From contig CAOLHI010001305.1 in NCBI GenBank assembly GCA_948474755.1, forward strand, positions 339,251 through 403,250: DNA of 64,000 bases, written 5' to 3'. The notes under the pieces are model-generated. The model did not search any database, was not told the origin of the DNA, and saw nothing but the letters and a program-made list of their open reading frames with translations. Position numbers and translations under genes: made by a program. Positions 24,001-31,692 of this stretch are shown here, piece after piece. The DNA comes from Ctenosaura bakeri. Its lineage: Eukaryota > Chordata > Lepidosauria > Squamata > Iguanidae. Numbering within the stretch: the first letter of the stretch is position 1; every line of letters starts with the position of its first letter.

Positions 24001-27000
24001 AGCAGAAGAGTTGTGTATCATTCATGTGAACCCACTGTACTTGAAGTTGGCAAGGACAAAGTAGTCCTTAGATTGGACATTTCCTCCCTATTAATGATTT
24101 CTGTCTTTCACTTGATCCAAGACATTGTCTTGCCTGCTTTCAAGCAGAACCCAGCATCTGACTTGGACTGTATTCCTTATTGCTTAAATGTCAGTATTCC
24201 TTATTGCTTAAATGTCAGGTGTACTTTGACCTTTTATTATTGGTAGGATTGCTGATTTTTGCCAGTCACAAGACTCTCTGTGTGTTACTCCTTGAACAAA
24301 AAGGGTCTGCCCATGTTGTTCCAATGTCTCTCCAGGTGCGTCTTTTCTACCATTCATCTGGCCTGCAACCGGCAAAGAACGACTCTCCTGCTTGTGTACA
24401 CAGCCACTCTACAAGAGCTCTGGCTACTTCAGCAGCCTTCTTGAAGTTCTTGTCTCTGGAGAACTCTTGCAAGGCAGCTACTTGGTCTCAGCCCCTGACC
24501 TTTGTTACTCATTATAGGTTGGATGCCAGATCCAGACTGACACTGCCTTTGGTTCTCTTGTGTTGCATGACACGGTCACCTCCTGTGGTGTGTAGCTCAC
24601 TGTTCTCCCATTTGTGTGAGTCACAAGAGACCATGAAGAAGGAGGATGTGTTGTTTATCTGTAACCCTAACTCTTTGAGTGGTGATTTGTGAACTCACAC
24701 ATCTGCCCATCCTCCCCTGGGTGTGTCATACTCTGTCTCCTTAGTTCCTTGGCAGCTGTTTTGGCATCTAGGGAACTGGAGATTTCAGCAGGAACTGGGC
24801 TAGTAACATAAACCAGGAGAGGAGAAGTTACTGTCAAAACACTTTACATAACAGTGCTAGAAGGTTCTGAATGATGCAGTATGCAGGCACAGTAAACCCA
24901 TTTGTATGAGTTTATAGGTGATCATTTGAAGAATTACAGTTACAGGTAACCTACCCATCCTTATTATGTTTTATATTCATAAGACAGTAAAGAAAAAGCA
25001 GAATATAACTACGGGGAATTGTTTCAGTTAATAATATACAGTGTTGCAACTTTCTTAAGGGACTGCATGTCTCGTCATAAATATGTCTGATTATTAAGAT
25101 CTGCAGGTGAGGCCCTTCTGAGAATATTGTCATTTTAAGAGGCCTGCTTGAATAGACATTTATGAGAGGGCTTCCTTCTGTATCATTTCTAAATGGTGAA
25201 TGCACTCCACAGAGTTAACTACTGGTCCCTACGTTTTGTACTTTTAGAAAAGATATCAAAATACTTTTTAAATTTGACCTTTTACATTTTTTGGGGGGGG
25301 CTCTTATTTCTAATGACAGTTTCATCGTATCAGTGTTTTTATAATTCTGCTTTCAACATGTTGTATACTGCCTTGGCTTGAGCAGAAAGGTAGTATAGAA
25401 GTATTACAGAATATACAATAAATACCTGTAATATTGAGCAACTGGAGATAGAAAGGAATAATTGTCACCAAGATCCAGGCTATTGTAATGATTATTTCTT
25501 ACAAATCCCATTATGTCACCTTCTTGGGCTGTTGCTTCCTGTTGTCTCCATTTATTTGTTTCTCATTTCAACTTTCGTTTTTCTGTTCTTCTCAGTGACA
25601 GGTCAGTCCTATGAAAATATGGTGACTGAGATCATGTCAATGGGATATGAGAGAGAACAAGTAATTGCTGCACTGAGAGCCAGCTTCAACAATCCAGACA
25701 GAGCAGTGGAGTATCTTTTAATGGTGAGCATGTTCTCTTGATTTGTGTATGTTCCTTTTGTGAGTTTGCAACTGAACTACTCAGAGTCCTTAAGAATAGA
25801 TAGAACCACAACTTGCAGATGTATGAATTGAAGGGCTCGGTTCAATAATTAATTAAAATGTATTTCAAGGCTACCTTCAAGGCTAAAATTATCAAAACAT
25901 GTAGGTCTTCACAGCTGTCCTCGGGACCTTCCTCAAGAAGATCTGATAGCCCCATGTACACATACAAACGGAAGCTGATTCAGAAAGTATATTCACCACT
26001 GAAACAACCTATGGAAGTGGGCAGGTGAGAAGGATGTCTGTTGATGACTTCAGAAGGCGGGCATGCTGGTGCAGTCTCTTAAATAGTCTCATGAGACCAT
26101 GGGCACAGGCACTAGTTGTCCAGCCTCCTTCAGTAACAAAGCAGGTTGATTTCTGCACCACCTGAGTTTTCTGAACCATCTTTAAAGGTGGTCTCTTTTG
26201 AGAATTGCAGTAGTGCAGCCTGGTAGAAAACTGAGGCAAGGGCTATTCTTCCCAGATAGAATAGGAAGTAAATAGTTCTGCTGCTATTGATAGCTGACTT
26301 CTCCAGTTAGCACTGCGTCCAGAAGATTTCCACATTAAGCAGTTAGATGTTCAGGGGAAGTGGACCCTTATTCAAAGTGGTTGACGTACCTGCTGATTGT
26401 GTCTCTGCTTTGTCTTGATTAAGCCTCAACTTGTTTGACTCATTCATCCTTTCCCAAAGCACCAGTCTAGAAGAATGAAGTTCCATTCCAGCAGCCTGAG
26501 TGCTCACAATAGGACCTTCTCTTTCCCCTTTCCCAACGTTCTGTGCCATTGAAAGTGTGCTCTGGAAGGTGTCTGGAGCAGATATGAGAACACATAGGCC
26601 ATGAGAAAAAGGTAGAATTATCCCTTTTGTGCCTGTTGGTGGCCTTCTTTCATTGACACCATCCTCTCCCCCACCGCCACTTAACAAGCCTGAGCATCGT
26701 TCAGTAAAAATGGCATAAATTGACTTACTTTCTTTTTCACTGACATTTTCAGCAACAGTCCAAAGAATGATATATCTTTTTGCTGCTCTTAAAAACATCT
26801 GAACTGCGAAACATTTGCAGTTTAGGCTAGAAAACTGTTTTAAAAACTGTTTTTACGTTGCCAGTAAAAATGAGTCTTAGATGGTGTAGCTCTCATGATT
26901 TCTGTGTTTAGTGGCCGAGGTTCATTGGTTCAGTGGTGGTGGTTTGAGTTTCCCACTTTGGAGAATTCAGAAAATGAGGATTCTATAACAACCTTCCCCC

Positions 27001-30000
27001 ACTATAGTGGCTTCTGTTTTTTTGGATGACACCTCCCATCACCACGCTCTCCTTTGTTCTTACATGGAAGCCATTTCTGAAGTGCTGGATCTTTTTCTAG
27101 AAAACACTACTTTATTGAGGAGATCACTTTCCAATGCTTATTTTTCTCTAGGAAGCTCATGTATGAAGCTCCTTCCACTTAATATGCAGTGTTGTAGGTC
27201 TGCTTGGCACTGTGAAAAATGTGAATGTTGTTAATTAATTGAAACTGTTGGACAGAGTTCCTAAATTATACATGGCACAACACTTAAGACTGCTTGTCTT
27301 AAAATAACTACTTTGGCAGTTAATGCCCTCTGAGCATTTGTGTAGCTAGTGGGTTTTTGGGTTTTTTTGGGTGGAAAACTTTCACTTTTGTTCTCAAGTA
27401 AGAGCTAGGACTTCGCAATTGCTGGTTCAGCTGTAGTCTTGCCTGTTTCGCTTTCAAGTGATCCTTCCAAGTCGCATGTAGAGCACCAGCTTGGAAAAGT
27501 TTGTTTTACGCCACATCACAATCTGCTCTTGTGCAGGCTTCAGTTTGAGAACAGCAAATTCCAAATCCCCTTTGATTTATGGAATTAATTGCACAGTTCT
27601 TTCTAACTTGGACACAGTTTTTCTTAGATTAAAATTAAGTGCCTTGAGTTGCATCTGCTTATTATAAGTGAAACTTTTGACTATGGTTTTCATGGTTTTA
27701 AGAATCATTGATGCTGGGATTCCCATCCCACCGACAGCAAAGCTGCTTTTCCATTTCAGCCTGTTTTCACAATGTATGAAGCTGCAGCAAAAAGCCGAAC
27801 CAGGTGGAGCAGTCTGCAGCATTTGCTGTAGGATAATTTGTGATCTTGGGATGTATATGTATGTATGCGTTTATTACAGTGAATGCAAACAGTTTCAGCC
27901 AACCTTGAATGTCTGGCCTCAAGGACACGTTGTTGAATATTGAATAGCTAATGTTGCTGAATACTTGCTTGTGGATTTGCAAGAAGAGGGCAGATTTATA
28001 CCCTAGTTTTCAATGTTACTGAAGGTTTTTCTGGACATCCCGTGAAACTTAAAGTTATTTCCCACAGTCACTTCACACAGTGTGTACTTTTAAATTACCA
28101 AGGCAAGTTAACCCTAAGTTTTTAATGTGACTCTATCATTTTAGGGGATCCCTGGAGACAGAGAAAGTCAAGGTATGGCTGATCCTCCTCAGGCTGCCAG
28201 CACTGGTGCTTCTCCTTCGGCAGTAGCAGCAGCTGCAGCAGCTACTACAACTACAACTACAAGCTCTACCGGAGGTAAGATGACCGTATTTCAACAGATA
28301 CTTCAAAAGCATTATTCTGTGAGATAATTGTGGCTTTAATCATTGCTCTTGTTAAAAGTCTTCTGTAAACAAATTCTTAGAAATAAGGGGGTTATAAAAG
28401 AGATAACAGAAATTGATTTACAAATATGTCCAGTTATATAGCATTATTATCTGTATTTGGTAAGGTGAATTGTGCCTAGGCAATGAAGGATTTAATTACA
28501 AATTTATTAACTGCAGCAAGGTTAATTATATCAAGAAAATGGAAAATTCATGGAGATTTTCAAATAGAGGATTGATATAAAGAAGTGTGGAAAATTACGA
28601 TTAATGATAAGTTAGCATGTTGAATTAAGGCCAAAAAAGGAATAATGAAGGGGAATGATTTTGAAGCAATATGGAAGATATTTGTGGAAAAGTTTTTAAT
28701 AAAAGAGGAAGGTGTCATACCTCCACAAGAAGAATTACAATTCTGGAAGGTGGAGTAAGTTGAAACATAATTGGCTCTGGGGGTGGGTTTATTTTTAGGA
28801 ATAGTTTGATGTTTAGTAATAAGATCATATTTAGGTAATAGTAATAGATTAGATGTAATTGAAAAGTATAGAGTTAAGAATGAAATTATAATAATAATAA
28901 TAATGAGTATAATGAGAATGATATCTAGATAATAGGTAACAAAAGTATATAAACAGTATGATATAGAATAGGTTTAATAAGTACATGATTGTAATGGAGT
29001 TGGAGAGAAATAACAATGTAAGCTTGTTTTTGTTGAAATTCCTTTTTTTTTCACTGTTATGTGTATCACTTGGTTTTTTTTCTTTTTGTTCTTTTCTTTA
29101 TAATCAATAAAAAATAATAATAATAAAAAGAAATAAGGGGGTTGTTTTAGATTTCCCAGTCAGTATTCCCAGTCCTGTTTGGGGACAGAATCATTTAGCT
29201 TTTCTAGGCAGGCAGATTAACAGATGCCCTTTTCCATTTTAATAATTGTGCGGGGAGGGATCAATCTGACCTTTATCGTGGGTGTATCATCTTCTTGGGA
29301 AGGAACATTCAACTCTTAAATTACATAGCATTTTTTTAAAAATAACTTTGTTTCTTTCTTCATCAGAACAGAAGGGCAAATTCTTCACAGTCCTCTCAAG
29401 ATGGATTTCATTAAAGTCTGTTTTGGAGGACACTCATTTTCAATCAGGAAATGCCTGTGTTATTTTGGGAGGTGACCTGTCATCTAAATGCTAGGTTGGA
29501 AAGATTTTGGTATAGTTGGATGGTACTTGATTTTTGGCATTTTGCACTTTGAGGTCTAAAGACTGGTTTTTCAGTTGGATTTTGCTTATGTTCTGTATCT
29601 CTTTTTAAAAATCCTTAGTTGAATATACATTATGCAAGTCATTTTCATGAACAAATAATCTTGCTCTTATGCAAATCCTAACAGAAATTGAAGAATTATT
29701 TTTATTTTCTCAGATGGTATGTCATTTTGAGAAAAAAGTTCCCAGTAATAACTGTGAACTAAAGACTTGTCACCTCAGTCACTCCTAAAATTCAGTTTCA
29801 GCTGTCGTATACTTCCCTCATCAGCTATTTAATGGGCATGCTTCTTTTGCTTTCAGGACACCCCCTTGAATTTTTACGAAACCAGCCTCAGTTCCAGCAG
29901 ATGAGACAAATTATTCAGCAGAATCCATCTCTTCTGCCAGCGTTGCTACAGCAAATAGGCCGGGAAAATCCTCAGTTACTGCAGGTGAATTTTAAAGCAT

Positions 30001-31692
30001 CCTGGGTTGTCCTCCATAATTTCAGAGCATTGGAGGTTAATGTGAATCAACTTTGGTAATAAGGTAGTAAAGTTGGTAAGCCTTTATAAAAAGTCTTCCC
30101 ATTTATATATGTATCACTGTAAGGCAGTTGTAGATATCACACTTGTGTTTTTTTAATCTAAGTTTTGCTTTTATAATACAGAAGTAATTGATTGCAAGTC
30201 TGTCAGTAGAAATGCATTTGCTTTATTTCAGTGTATTGTTTGCTTTTGTCCTCCCATGCACCACAGCAAATAAGCCAACATCAAGAGCATTTTATTCAGA
30301 TGTTAAATGAGCCTGTTCAAGAGTCAGGTCAAGGGGGAGGTGGCAGCGGAGGTGGAGGAGGAGGAGTAGCTGAAGCTGGAAGCCGTCACATGAACTATAT
30401 TCAAGTAACGCCTCAGGAAAAAGAAGCTATAGAAAGGGTGAGTGGAGCATTTTTGTGCTGTATTTTTTAAAGTAGCTTCGCAGTCATGCTCTTTCATTAT
30501 TCCCTCTATTATAGAAGTTCACAAATGGATAGATACATACGTAGCCAAAATGATGACTTGGCAGGTTTGGTGGGAGCCTAGGATTGCATAAGTACAAACG
30601 TAAATTCTGTACAAAACCATAGCAAAGCATTAGACTGGCTGGAATACTGACTTGAGGGCAGGAGCAGCAGCATTTTAATGCAGGTCCCACTTCTAATTAA
30701 TACAAGCCATTTTGCCATGTTCTTCTGTTTCCAAAGCAATTTGTTTTTTTCTTGCTCCATAAAATAAAAAAAAGGGCAAATAATTGAATGTTCATAGCAT
30801 TTTAGATATTCTCAGAAGTCTGTAAAACAATTACGTAGCTATACTTGTCTTCCTTACAGTAAAGTTAGGAATTGAAATGATTCCTACCACTCTTAATGTA
30901 CTGGTTCCATCTGCATTAGCTTATGATACTTTGGCATTTGTGTAATGTTTTAAAGTGCCAAACAATTACATAATCTTTGAGGAAGAGTCCACTTGTATCT
31001 TGCTTAAACGTGGCTAAGCATTTGTTTAAACAACTATGTCATGATTAAAGATTAGCCTCAAACTAGGAAGTGAAAAGTGTATTTTGAAATGGGTGCACTG
31101 GCTGTGTTTTTTATTAAGCATGATTTCCTCTGATGCAGTTACTGTCTGCTTGCAAGTTTAGGATGTCTCTGTCTCCTTATTCCTTCGCAGACCCAAGGCT
31201 TAGTTCAGTAAGCCACTGCACAGTTTCAGTGTACATTTGAGGTCTAAAGCTTAGTTGAGACCTAATGATTTCAATATTTATTTCCACAAAGTTAAAATTT
31301 ATCTTAGCTGAGACTGGCTGAAAATTCCTTCAGTTTCATAAGAGCAATTTTTTACAGTGGTTGACAGTCCAATTTGTGAATGTATTACATCTATATATAT
31401 ATATTTTGCCAAGTGTTAGGGTTCTTTTATTAGTATAACTTTATGGTATGTTAGGATTGTTGCTGATGGTGCTGTCATTTCTGCAGCATTATAAATGTTG
31501 AGTTACAAAAGTTTATTCTGATAATGTGCCAACTTGTGCATGAAATGTGAATTCTAATAAGTCTTTTCTTTCCTACAGTTAAAGGCACTAGGATTCCCTG
31601 AAGGACTTGTGATACAAGCCTATTTTGCATGTGAGAAGAATGAAAACTTGGCAGCCAATTTTCTTCTACAACAGAACTTTGATGAAGATTGA
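5919..31692 (+). CDS. RAD23B: RAD23B, UV excision repair protein RAD23 homolog B (exons 2-10; exon 1 not seen)
   Basis: RAD23B stabilises XPC in nucleotide excision repair and shuttles ubiquitinated proteins to the proteasome in nucleus and cytosol (family knowledge). Coding exons: 5919-6000, 7853-7932, 10036-10319, 11231-11286, 25596-25723, 28145-28274, 29857-29984, 30267-30437 and 31579-31692. Total is 1173 nt, 390 codons plus TGA. With the expected 22-codon exon 1 the protein would be about 412 residues, against 409 in human. Domain order is UBL (exons 1-3), Ala/Pro/Thr linker (4-5), UBA1 (6), linker (7), XPC-binding/STI1-type (8), Gly-rich linker and UBA2 (9-10). Every junction has GT/AG and the phases fit. 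I see no frameshift or stop, so the gene looks functional. Intron 5 is swollen by nested transposons. RAD23A is excluded by the close match to RAD23B over exons 2, 3 and 6-10. Confidence 0.96.
6001..7852. other. RAD23B intron 2
   Basis: AT-rich intron of 1.85 kb. The only distinct item is a GAAA microsatellite at about 6340-6368. I see no other recognisable repeat or gene. Confidence 0.8.
6340..6368 (+). repeat. (GAAA)n microsatellite
   Basis: About seven uninterrupted copies of a GAAA tetranucleotide in intron 2. Confidence 0.9.
7853..7932 (+). CDS. RAD23B: RAD23B exon 3 (end of ubiquitin-like domain)
   Basis: The acceptor TATTTTCTAG precedes GC, which completes the Gly codon. The frame then reads [19 protein letters not shown] and VVVMVTK, with donor GTAAGT. 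The 80 nt finish the ubiquitin-like fold and end in phase 0. Confidence 0.96.
7933..10035. other. RAD23B intron 3
   Basis: Intron of 2.1 kb, mostly plain AT-rich DNA. It contains the cluster of inverted repeats at about 8824-9184 listed separately. Open frames here are under 75 codons and unconvincing. Confidence 0.8.
8824..9184. repeat. Cluster of nested inverted repeats (foldback element)
   Basis: Three hairpins occur in a row. Arms 8824-8839 and 8856-8870 pair (CCACTTATTTGACAG type). Arms 8937-8968 and 9076-9110 pair over about 30 bases with a few mismatches and share the word TTGAGAGAAAAAGCAGC. Arms 9113-9127 and 9132-9146 are a perfect 15-bp palindrome with a 4-base loop. A direct copy of the second arm follows at 9147-9184. 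This is best explained as a MITE-like or foldback DNA element; I cannot name the family. Confidence 0.6.
10036..10319 (+). CDS. RAD23B: RAD23B exon 4 (Ala/Pro/Thr-rich linker)
   Basis: The acceptor CATTATAG precedes [16 protein letters not shown]. The exon continues as low-complexity sequence with Thr, Ala-Pro and Glu-Pro runs and ends at TD plus two bases of a Ser codon. The donor is GTACCG. The 284 nt encode the flexible linker between UBL and UBA1. The [15 protein letters not shown] run (about 10150-10182) lies in the fast-evolving part. An open frame continues past the donor but matches nothing. Confidence 0.92.
10320..11230. other. RAD23B intron 4
   Basis: Intron of 0.9 kb, AT-rich. I see no repeat family or gene in it. 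Confidence 0.85.
11231..11286 (+). CDS. RAD23B: RAD23B exon 5 (short linker exon)
   Basis: The acceptor TTTGTTACAG precedes T, which completes a Ser codon. The frame then reads [18 protein letters not shown] plus the first G of a Val codon, with donor GTAAGT. It is 56 nt long, and [12 protein letters not shown] is a conserved RAD23B stretch just before UBA1. Confidence 0.95.
13140..13360 (+). repeat. Old interspersed repeat (AGAACATAAGAG-type)
   Basis: It begins AAGAACATAAGAGCCCTTTT and continues with CAGACCAAGGAGTCCAGCA, CAGTGTCTAACCAGGCAC and AAGCCCACAAGCAG. This order is that of a common dispersed squamate/amniote repeat. I do not know its class with certainty; it may be a decayed LINE-derived sequence. 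Confidence 0.4.
13555..13625 (+). mobile_element. Fragment of short palindromic MITE-like repeat
   Basis: The words GGCTCTCCAGATGTTTTGGA and CTAGGACT match a dispersed repeat whose full copies pair CTCCAGATGTTTTGGACTAC with its inverse. The second arm is missing or decayed here. Confidence 0.45.
14150..14725 (+). repeat. Unclassified repeat, two copies flanking a MITE
   Basis: The word GGTGCTACAAGATCCCTTTGC occurs at about 14222 and 14664. Each time it is preceded by AAGAAGTTGGAAGC- or GCTTCTTTCTCTTGAG-like sequence and followed by CAGACTAA-type sequence and ATGGCTGTG or ATGACTGTG. A similar repeat is common in reptile genomes. I cannot assign its class. Confidence 0.4.
14329..14564. mobile_element. 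pogo/Tigger-like MITE
   Basis: The left end reads CAGTCTGTCCTCCATATCC and the right end GTAAATGCCACTG. Inside are a near-palindromic body with AAAAAGCAAACTTTGATTTT, and GGGCCTTGAACATTCATGAA. Layout and terminus (CAGT...TCCTC...TAT) resemble MER2/Tigger-type non-autonomous elements, and TA follows the right end. It has no coding capacity. Confidence 0.5.
16539..16769 (+). pseudogene. Remnant of old DIRS coding region (possibly gag)
   Basis: An open frame of 76 codons lies between the left repeat of the old DIRS and the L1 insertion. Its position suggests the gag region. The translation has no intact zinc motif and similarity is faint, so this rests mainly on position. Confidence 0.3.
16815..16964 (-). 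mobile_element. L1 3' end, antisense, part 1 (split by young DIRS)
   Basis: Read on the minus strand, ATGGAGTTGGAGAGAAAT then AATGTAAGC matches the 3' untranslated part of the L1 at 28394-29128. The T-rich block at 16815-16860 is the inverted A-rich tail. The L1 continues on the other side of the young DIRS from 23051. Confidence 0.7.
16965..17140 (+). repeat. Left inverted terminal repeat, DIRS copy 1
   Basis: From TACACTAGGAG through GCCTGCGCGGTAG, GGAAACTTCTAGAGC and CTCCTCCCGCCGAGC, this is the near-exact inverse of the right repeat. The outermost ~25 bases differ from the right end, as in other DIRS elements. It probably contains the element promoter: GC boxes, plus an NRF1-like word (here GCACATGC; GCGCATGC in the right repeat). 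Confidence 0.9.
17249..19744 (+). CDS. gag: DIRS gag-like protein, uninterrupted (copy 1)
   Basis: An open frame of 831 codons. The likelier start is the in-frame ATG at 17294, because MSALFKKC is shared with copy 2. A Cys/His cluster follows at residues ~22-58 (CVSC, then [12 protein letters not shown], then CPIC), as in DIRS gag proteins. Next come a Lys/Glu-rich segment (~170-190), an Arg/Ser-dipeptide-rich region (~230-400) that looks like an SR-protein RS domain, an acidic Ser-rich stretch (~470-520), and a conserved-looking helical part (~570-770; e.g. [20 protein letters not shown]). The end is a basic Arg/Ser tail. DIRS gag is presumed to package the RNA; the roles of the subregions are inference. 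The stop lies one base before the RT start codon. Confidence 0.88.
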   Translation: MVFGDFRTFQLASRLMSALFKKCVSCGRKVALNDGHKECLFCLGESHNTRTCPICRDFTPQTLRNRSARLKSYCWEQSLRAIDETSVSKIAEKKTTTPSTVSAAAVPSTSSVSGSVPARTPISALPRIPKLSPAAKSVKGSSTARKAEAPVKETPAKKHPAPDGDKGKEKEKKKEEEKKRSPAGDVRPPTPPPTLQPSKGRGESVDLSDDEIEDVPQQRPDSPVVDPPTLVEEHHRPSSRCRSADLQQREPSASPERRSTSFRSRSRSSERPVASPPPRETREEQPRSSASRYTSASYVARYARESEWRERPASYRSHSPSYRDRYHRDPRRWETFRRSRSPRRQRESRSPRGEDARYRRHQSRSPSDRRSFSRSPSPRYHRAREPSPRYRAVSPPPRVTATATRPTESVVTEQAKTTSTCQTTPVTTRKVKSVVSQPKRDAATTTVPAADKPKKAAPATTVKEPESERREDSPSSESYDSSAESEVSEAASQESPPLGFGEPIPDSAPEDVHQFSAMLLRMASTLGLKIADAEPEDDDPVFSIFEGKQPAAAPLPLLPRISRVVKAAWDRPASAQPIPQRLEHLYRVQKDNAGYLFNHPAPNSVVVESAQTKGTGRQHTTPPDKEGRKLDAYARRFYSAASLQIRLSNTQACLAAYLKKVLDRLQPAMEAIPDDIRQAASVIFNEAISIALQQMASSRHAVEIASRVMAGSIGLRRHAWLRPADIQEDTRRRIEDLPFCGEGLFNSTTDQALHNLVKARLTAKKIGLQPATQARRTSTFRPSWRRSSTSSFQRSAQSGQSRPSSGSSTRRTFRRRPASSKKSSSDAKSRF
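19746..21661 (+). pseudogene. DIRS RT / RNase H / methyltransferase-like polyprotein, two frameshifts (copy 1)
   Basis: It starts at ATG 19746, one base after the gag stop. Reverse transcriptase is recognised by [16 protein letters not shown], the palm block QYKVLPFGL, and the catalytic YLDD at 20380-20391. RNase H follows with [11 protein letters not shown] (first Asp near 20882), the Glu of ALELLAV, and [12 protein letters not shown]. The C-terminal part (about 21270-21661; [32 protein letters not shown]) is the DIRS methyltransferase-like (DAM/MT) domain. An extra G in the run 20166-20170 and an extra C at 20549-20551, both relative to copy 2, shift the frame twice. These could be real mutations or consensus errors. 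Each domain is otherwise free of stops. Confidence 0.88.
21640..22675 (+). pseudogene. DIRS tyrosine recombinase, one frameshift (copy 1)
   Basis: The frame begins by overlapping the end of the RT-MT frame and has no clear own ATG. N-terminal core-binding part: [19 protein letters not shown]. Catalytic part: first Arg in TSARRAGEI (~22105), then HSTR (His 22499, Arg 22508) and the nucleophile Tyr in RHYRLD (22607-22609). This R/HxxR/Y set is the tyrosine recombinase signature and integrates the circular DNA. An extra C at 22477-22479, relative to copy 2, puts the first Arg and the HxxR/Tyr block in different frames, so this copy as written should not make active enzyme. The end of the protein is at TAG 22673-22675. 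Confidence 0.87.
22712..22809 (+). repeat. Internal complementary region (ICR), DIRS copy 1
   Basis: The first half (CTCCTAGTGTATGAAGGCAC to the GAAGAAG run) is the inverse of the left end. The second half (AACAGGTTGCTTACCTG on) is the inverse of the right end. They meet at an AAG shared by both. In DIRS elements the ICR templates the joining of the ends into a circle (established model). Confidence 0.9.
22851..23050 (+). repeat. Right inverted terminal repeat, DIRS copy 1
   Basis: The inverse of the left repeat over about 150 bases, plus a longer outer extension ending GTAAGCAACCTGTTCTT. It contains an intact NRF1-like GCATGCGC word and, on the plus strand, a consensus splice donor CAG/GTAAGC at 23031-23038. 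Confidence 0.9.
23051..23250 (-). mobile_element. L1 3' end, antisense, part 2 (split by young DIRS)
   Basis: The minus-strand reading contains AATTGGCTCTGTGGATGGGG and GGGTATAATTAGAATGAG, which align with AATTGGCTCTGGGGGTGGG and GAGTATAATGAGAATGA in the L1 at 28394-29128. The outer limit near 23250 is approximate. There the old DIRS resumes. Confidence 0.65.
24171..24218 (+). repeat. Tandem duplication of ~24 bp
   Basis: ATTCCTTATTGCTTAAATGTC occurs twice in direct succession inside the old DIRS recombinase remnant, a small replication-slippage duplication. Confidence 0.85.
25596..25723 (+). CDS. RAD23B: RAD23B exon 6 (UBA1 domain)
   Basis: The acceptor GTTCTTCTCAG precedes TG, which completes a Val codon. 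The frame then reads [36 protein letters not shown] and VEYLLM, with donor GTGAGC. The 128 nt encode a complete first ubiquitin-associated domain, including the MGY loop and the C-terminal helix that binds ubiquitin. Confidence 0.97.
25724..28144. other. RAD23B intron 6
   Basis: Intron of 2.4 kb. I do not recognise a repeat family in it. Several open frames of 70-150 codons on either strand lack similarity to known proteins and look random. Confidence 0.75.
28145..28274 (+). CDS. RAD23B: RAD23B exon 7 (linker after UBA1)
   Basis: The acceptor CATTTTAG precedes [20 protein letters not shown], then a low-complexity Ala and Thr run ([14 protein letters not shown] type), ending in Gly plus one base. 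The donor is GTAAGA. The 130 nt encode the flexible linker to the XPC-binding domain. Confidence 0.95.
28275..29856. other. RAD23B intron 7
   Basis: Intron of 1.6 kb. Nearly half of it is a truncated L1 (28394-29128). The rest shows nothing I can name. Confidence 0.85.
28394..29128 (+). mobile_element. 5'-truncated L1 LINE, sense, with 15-bp target duplication
   Basis: The insert is flanked by AGAAATAAGGGGGTT at 28379-28393 and again at 29129-29143. It contains a decayed L1 ORF2 C-terminus (Trp/Lys-rich words such as [18 protein letters not shown] near 28625-28685), then a 3' untranslated part, and ends in an A-rich (TAA)n tail. An exact 15-bp duplication plus the A-rich tail is the mark of target-primed reverse transcription. 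The insert matches the antisense L1 split by the young DIRS. Confidence 0.88.
29857..29984 (+). CDS. RAD23B: RAD23B exon 8 (XPC-binding domain)
   Basis: The acceptor TTGCTTTCAG precedes GA, which completes a Gly codon. The frame then reads [37 protein letters not shown] and PQLLQ, with donor GTGAAT. The 128 nt encode most of the STI1-type helical domain that binds and stabilises XPC. Confidence 0.97.
29985..30266. other. RAD23B intron 8
   Basis: Short 282-base intron with acceptor ATGCACCACAG. It holds nothing else of note. Confidence 0.9.
30267..30437 (+). CDS. RAD23B: RAD23B exon 9 (end of XPC-binding domain, Gly-rich linker, start of UBA2)
   Basis: The frame starts [19 protein letters not shown], then [14 protein letters not shown], then [20 protein letters not shown] and IER, with donor GTGAGT. 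It is 171 nt and in phase 0 at both ends. The glycine run is encoded by a GGA/GGT-rich stretch and is a length-variable part of the family. UBA2 starts near [13 protein letters not shown]; it protects RAD23 from degradation (family knowledge). Confidence 0.96.
30438..31578. other. RAD23B intron 9
   Basis: Intron of 1.1 kb, AT-rich with a short (TA)n at about 31392-31405. No recognisable repeat family or gene. Confidence 0.85.
31579..31692 (+). CDS. RAD23B: RAD23B exon 10 (UBA2 and stop)
   Basis: The acceptor TTTCCTACAG precedes [20 protein letters not shown], then [17 protein letters not shown] and TGA at 31690-31692. The 37 codons complete UBA2 and end with the family's usual C-terminus. 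Confidence 0.98.
   Translation, partial: LKALGFPEGLVIQAYFACEKNENLAANFLLQQNFDED

Larger units (their letters stand above)
15977..24963 (+). mobile_element. Old, decayed DIRS-type retrotransposon, split by later insertions
   Basis: The left end (15977 on) shares TGTGGTCTCTGTG, CTGCGCCTGTGCAGTG and GGAACCTTCTAGAAC-like sequence with the left repeat of the younger element. The right end (to about 24963) keeps TTACAGTTACAGGTAAC. Its internal complementary region is near 24595-24700, where TGTGTGAGTCACAAGAGACC pairs with the left end. A tyrosine recombinase C-terminus is readable at about 24395-24540 ([13 protein letters not shown], then [20 protein letters not shown]), and an N-terminal part near 23860-24250. 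Many stops and frameshifts make it dead. It is interrupted at about 16815-23250 by an antisense L1 that itself carries the young DIRS. Confidence 0.8.
11287..25595. other. RAD23B intron 5 (14.3 kb, transposon nest)
   Basis: The proximal part (11287-13100) shows nothing nameable. It then holds an interspersed repeat near 13140-13360, a MITE-like piece near 13555-13625, two copies of an unclassified repeat around a pogo-like MITE (14150-14730), and plain DNA at 14730-15970. The three-layer DIRS/L1/DIRS nest follows at 15977-24963, and plain DNA runs from there to exon 6. The nest accounts for about 9 kb of the 14.3 kb. Confidence 0.85.

Noticed and set aside
26343..26798. 151-codon minus-strand frame in RAD23B intron 6
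   Set aside because: It has no similarity to a known family, no splice or promoter context, and ordinary intron composition.
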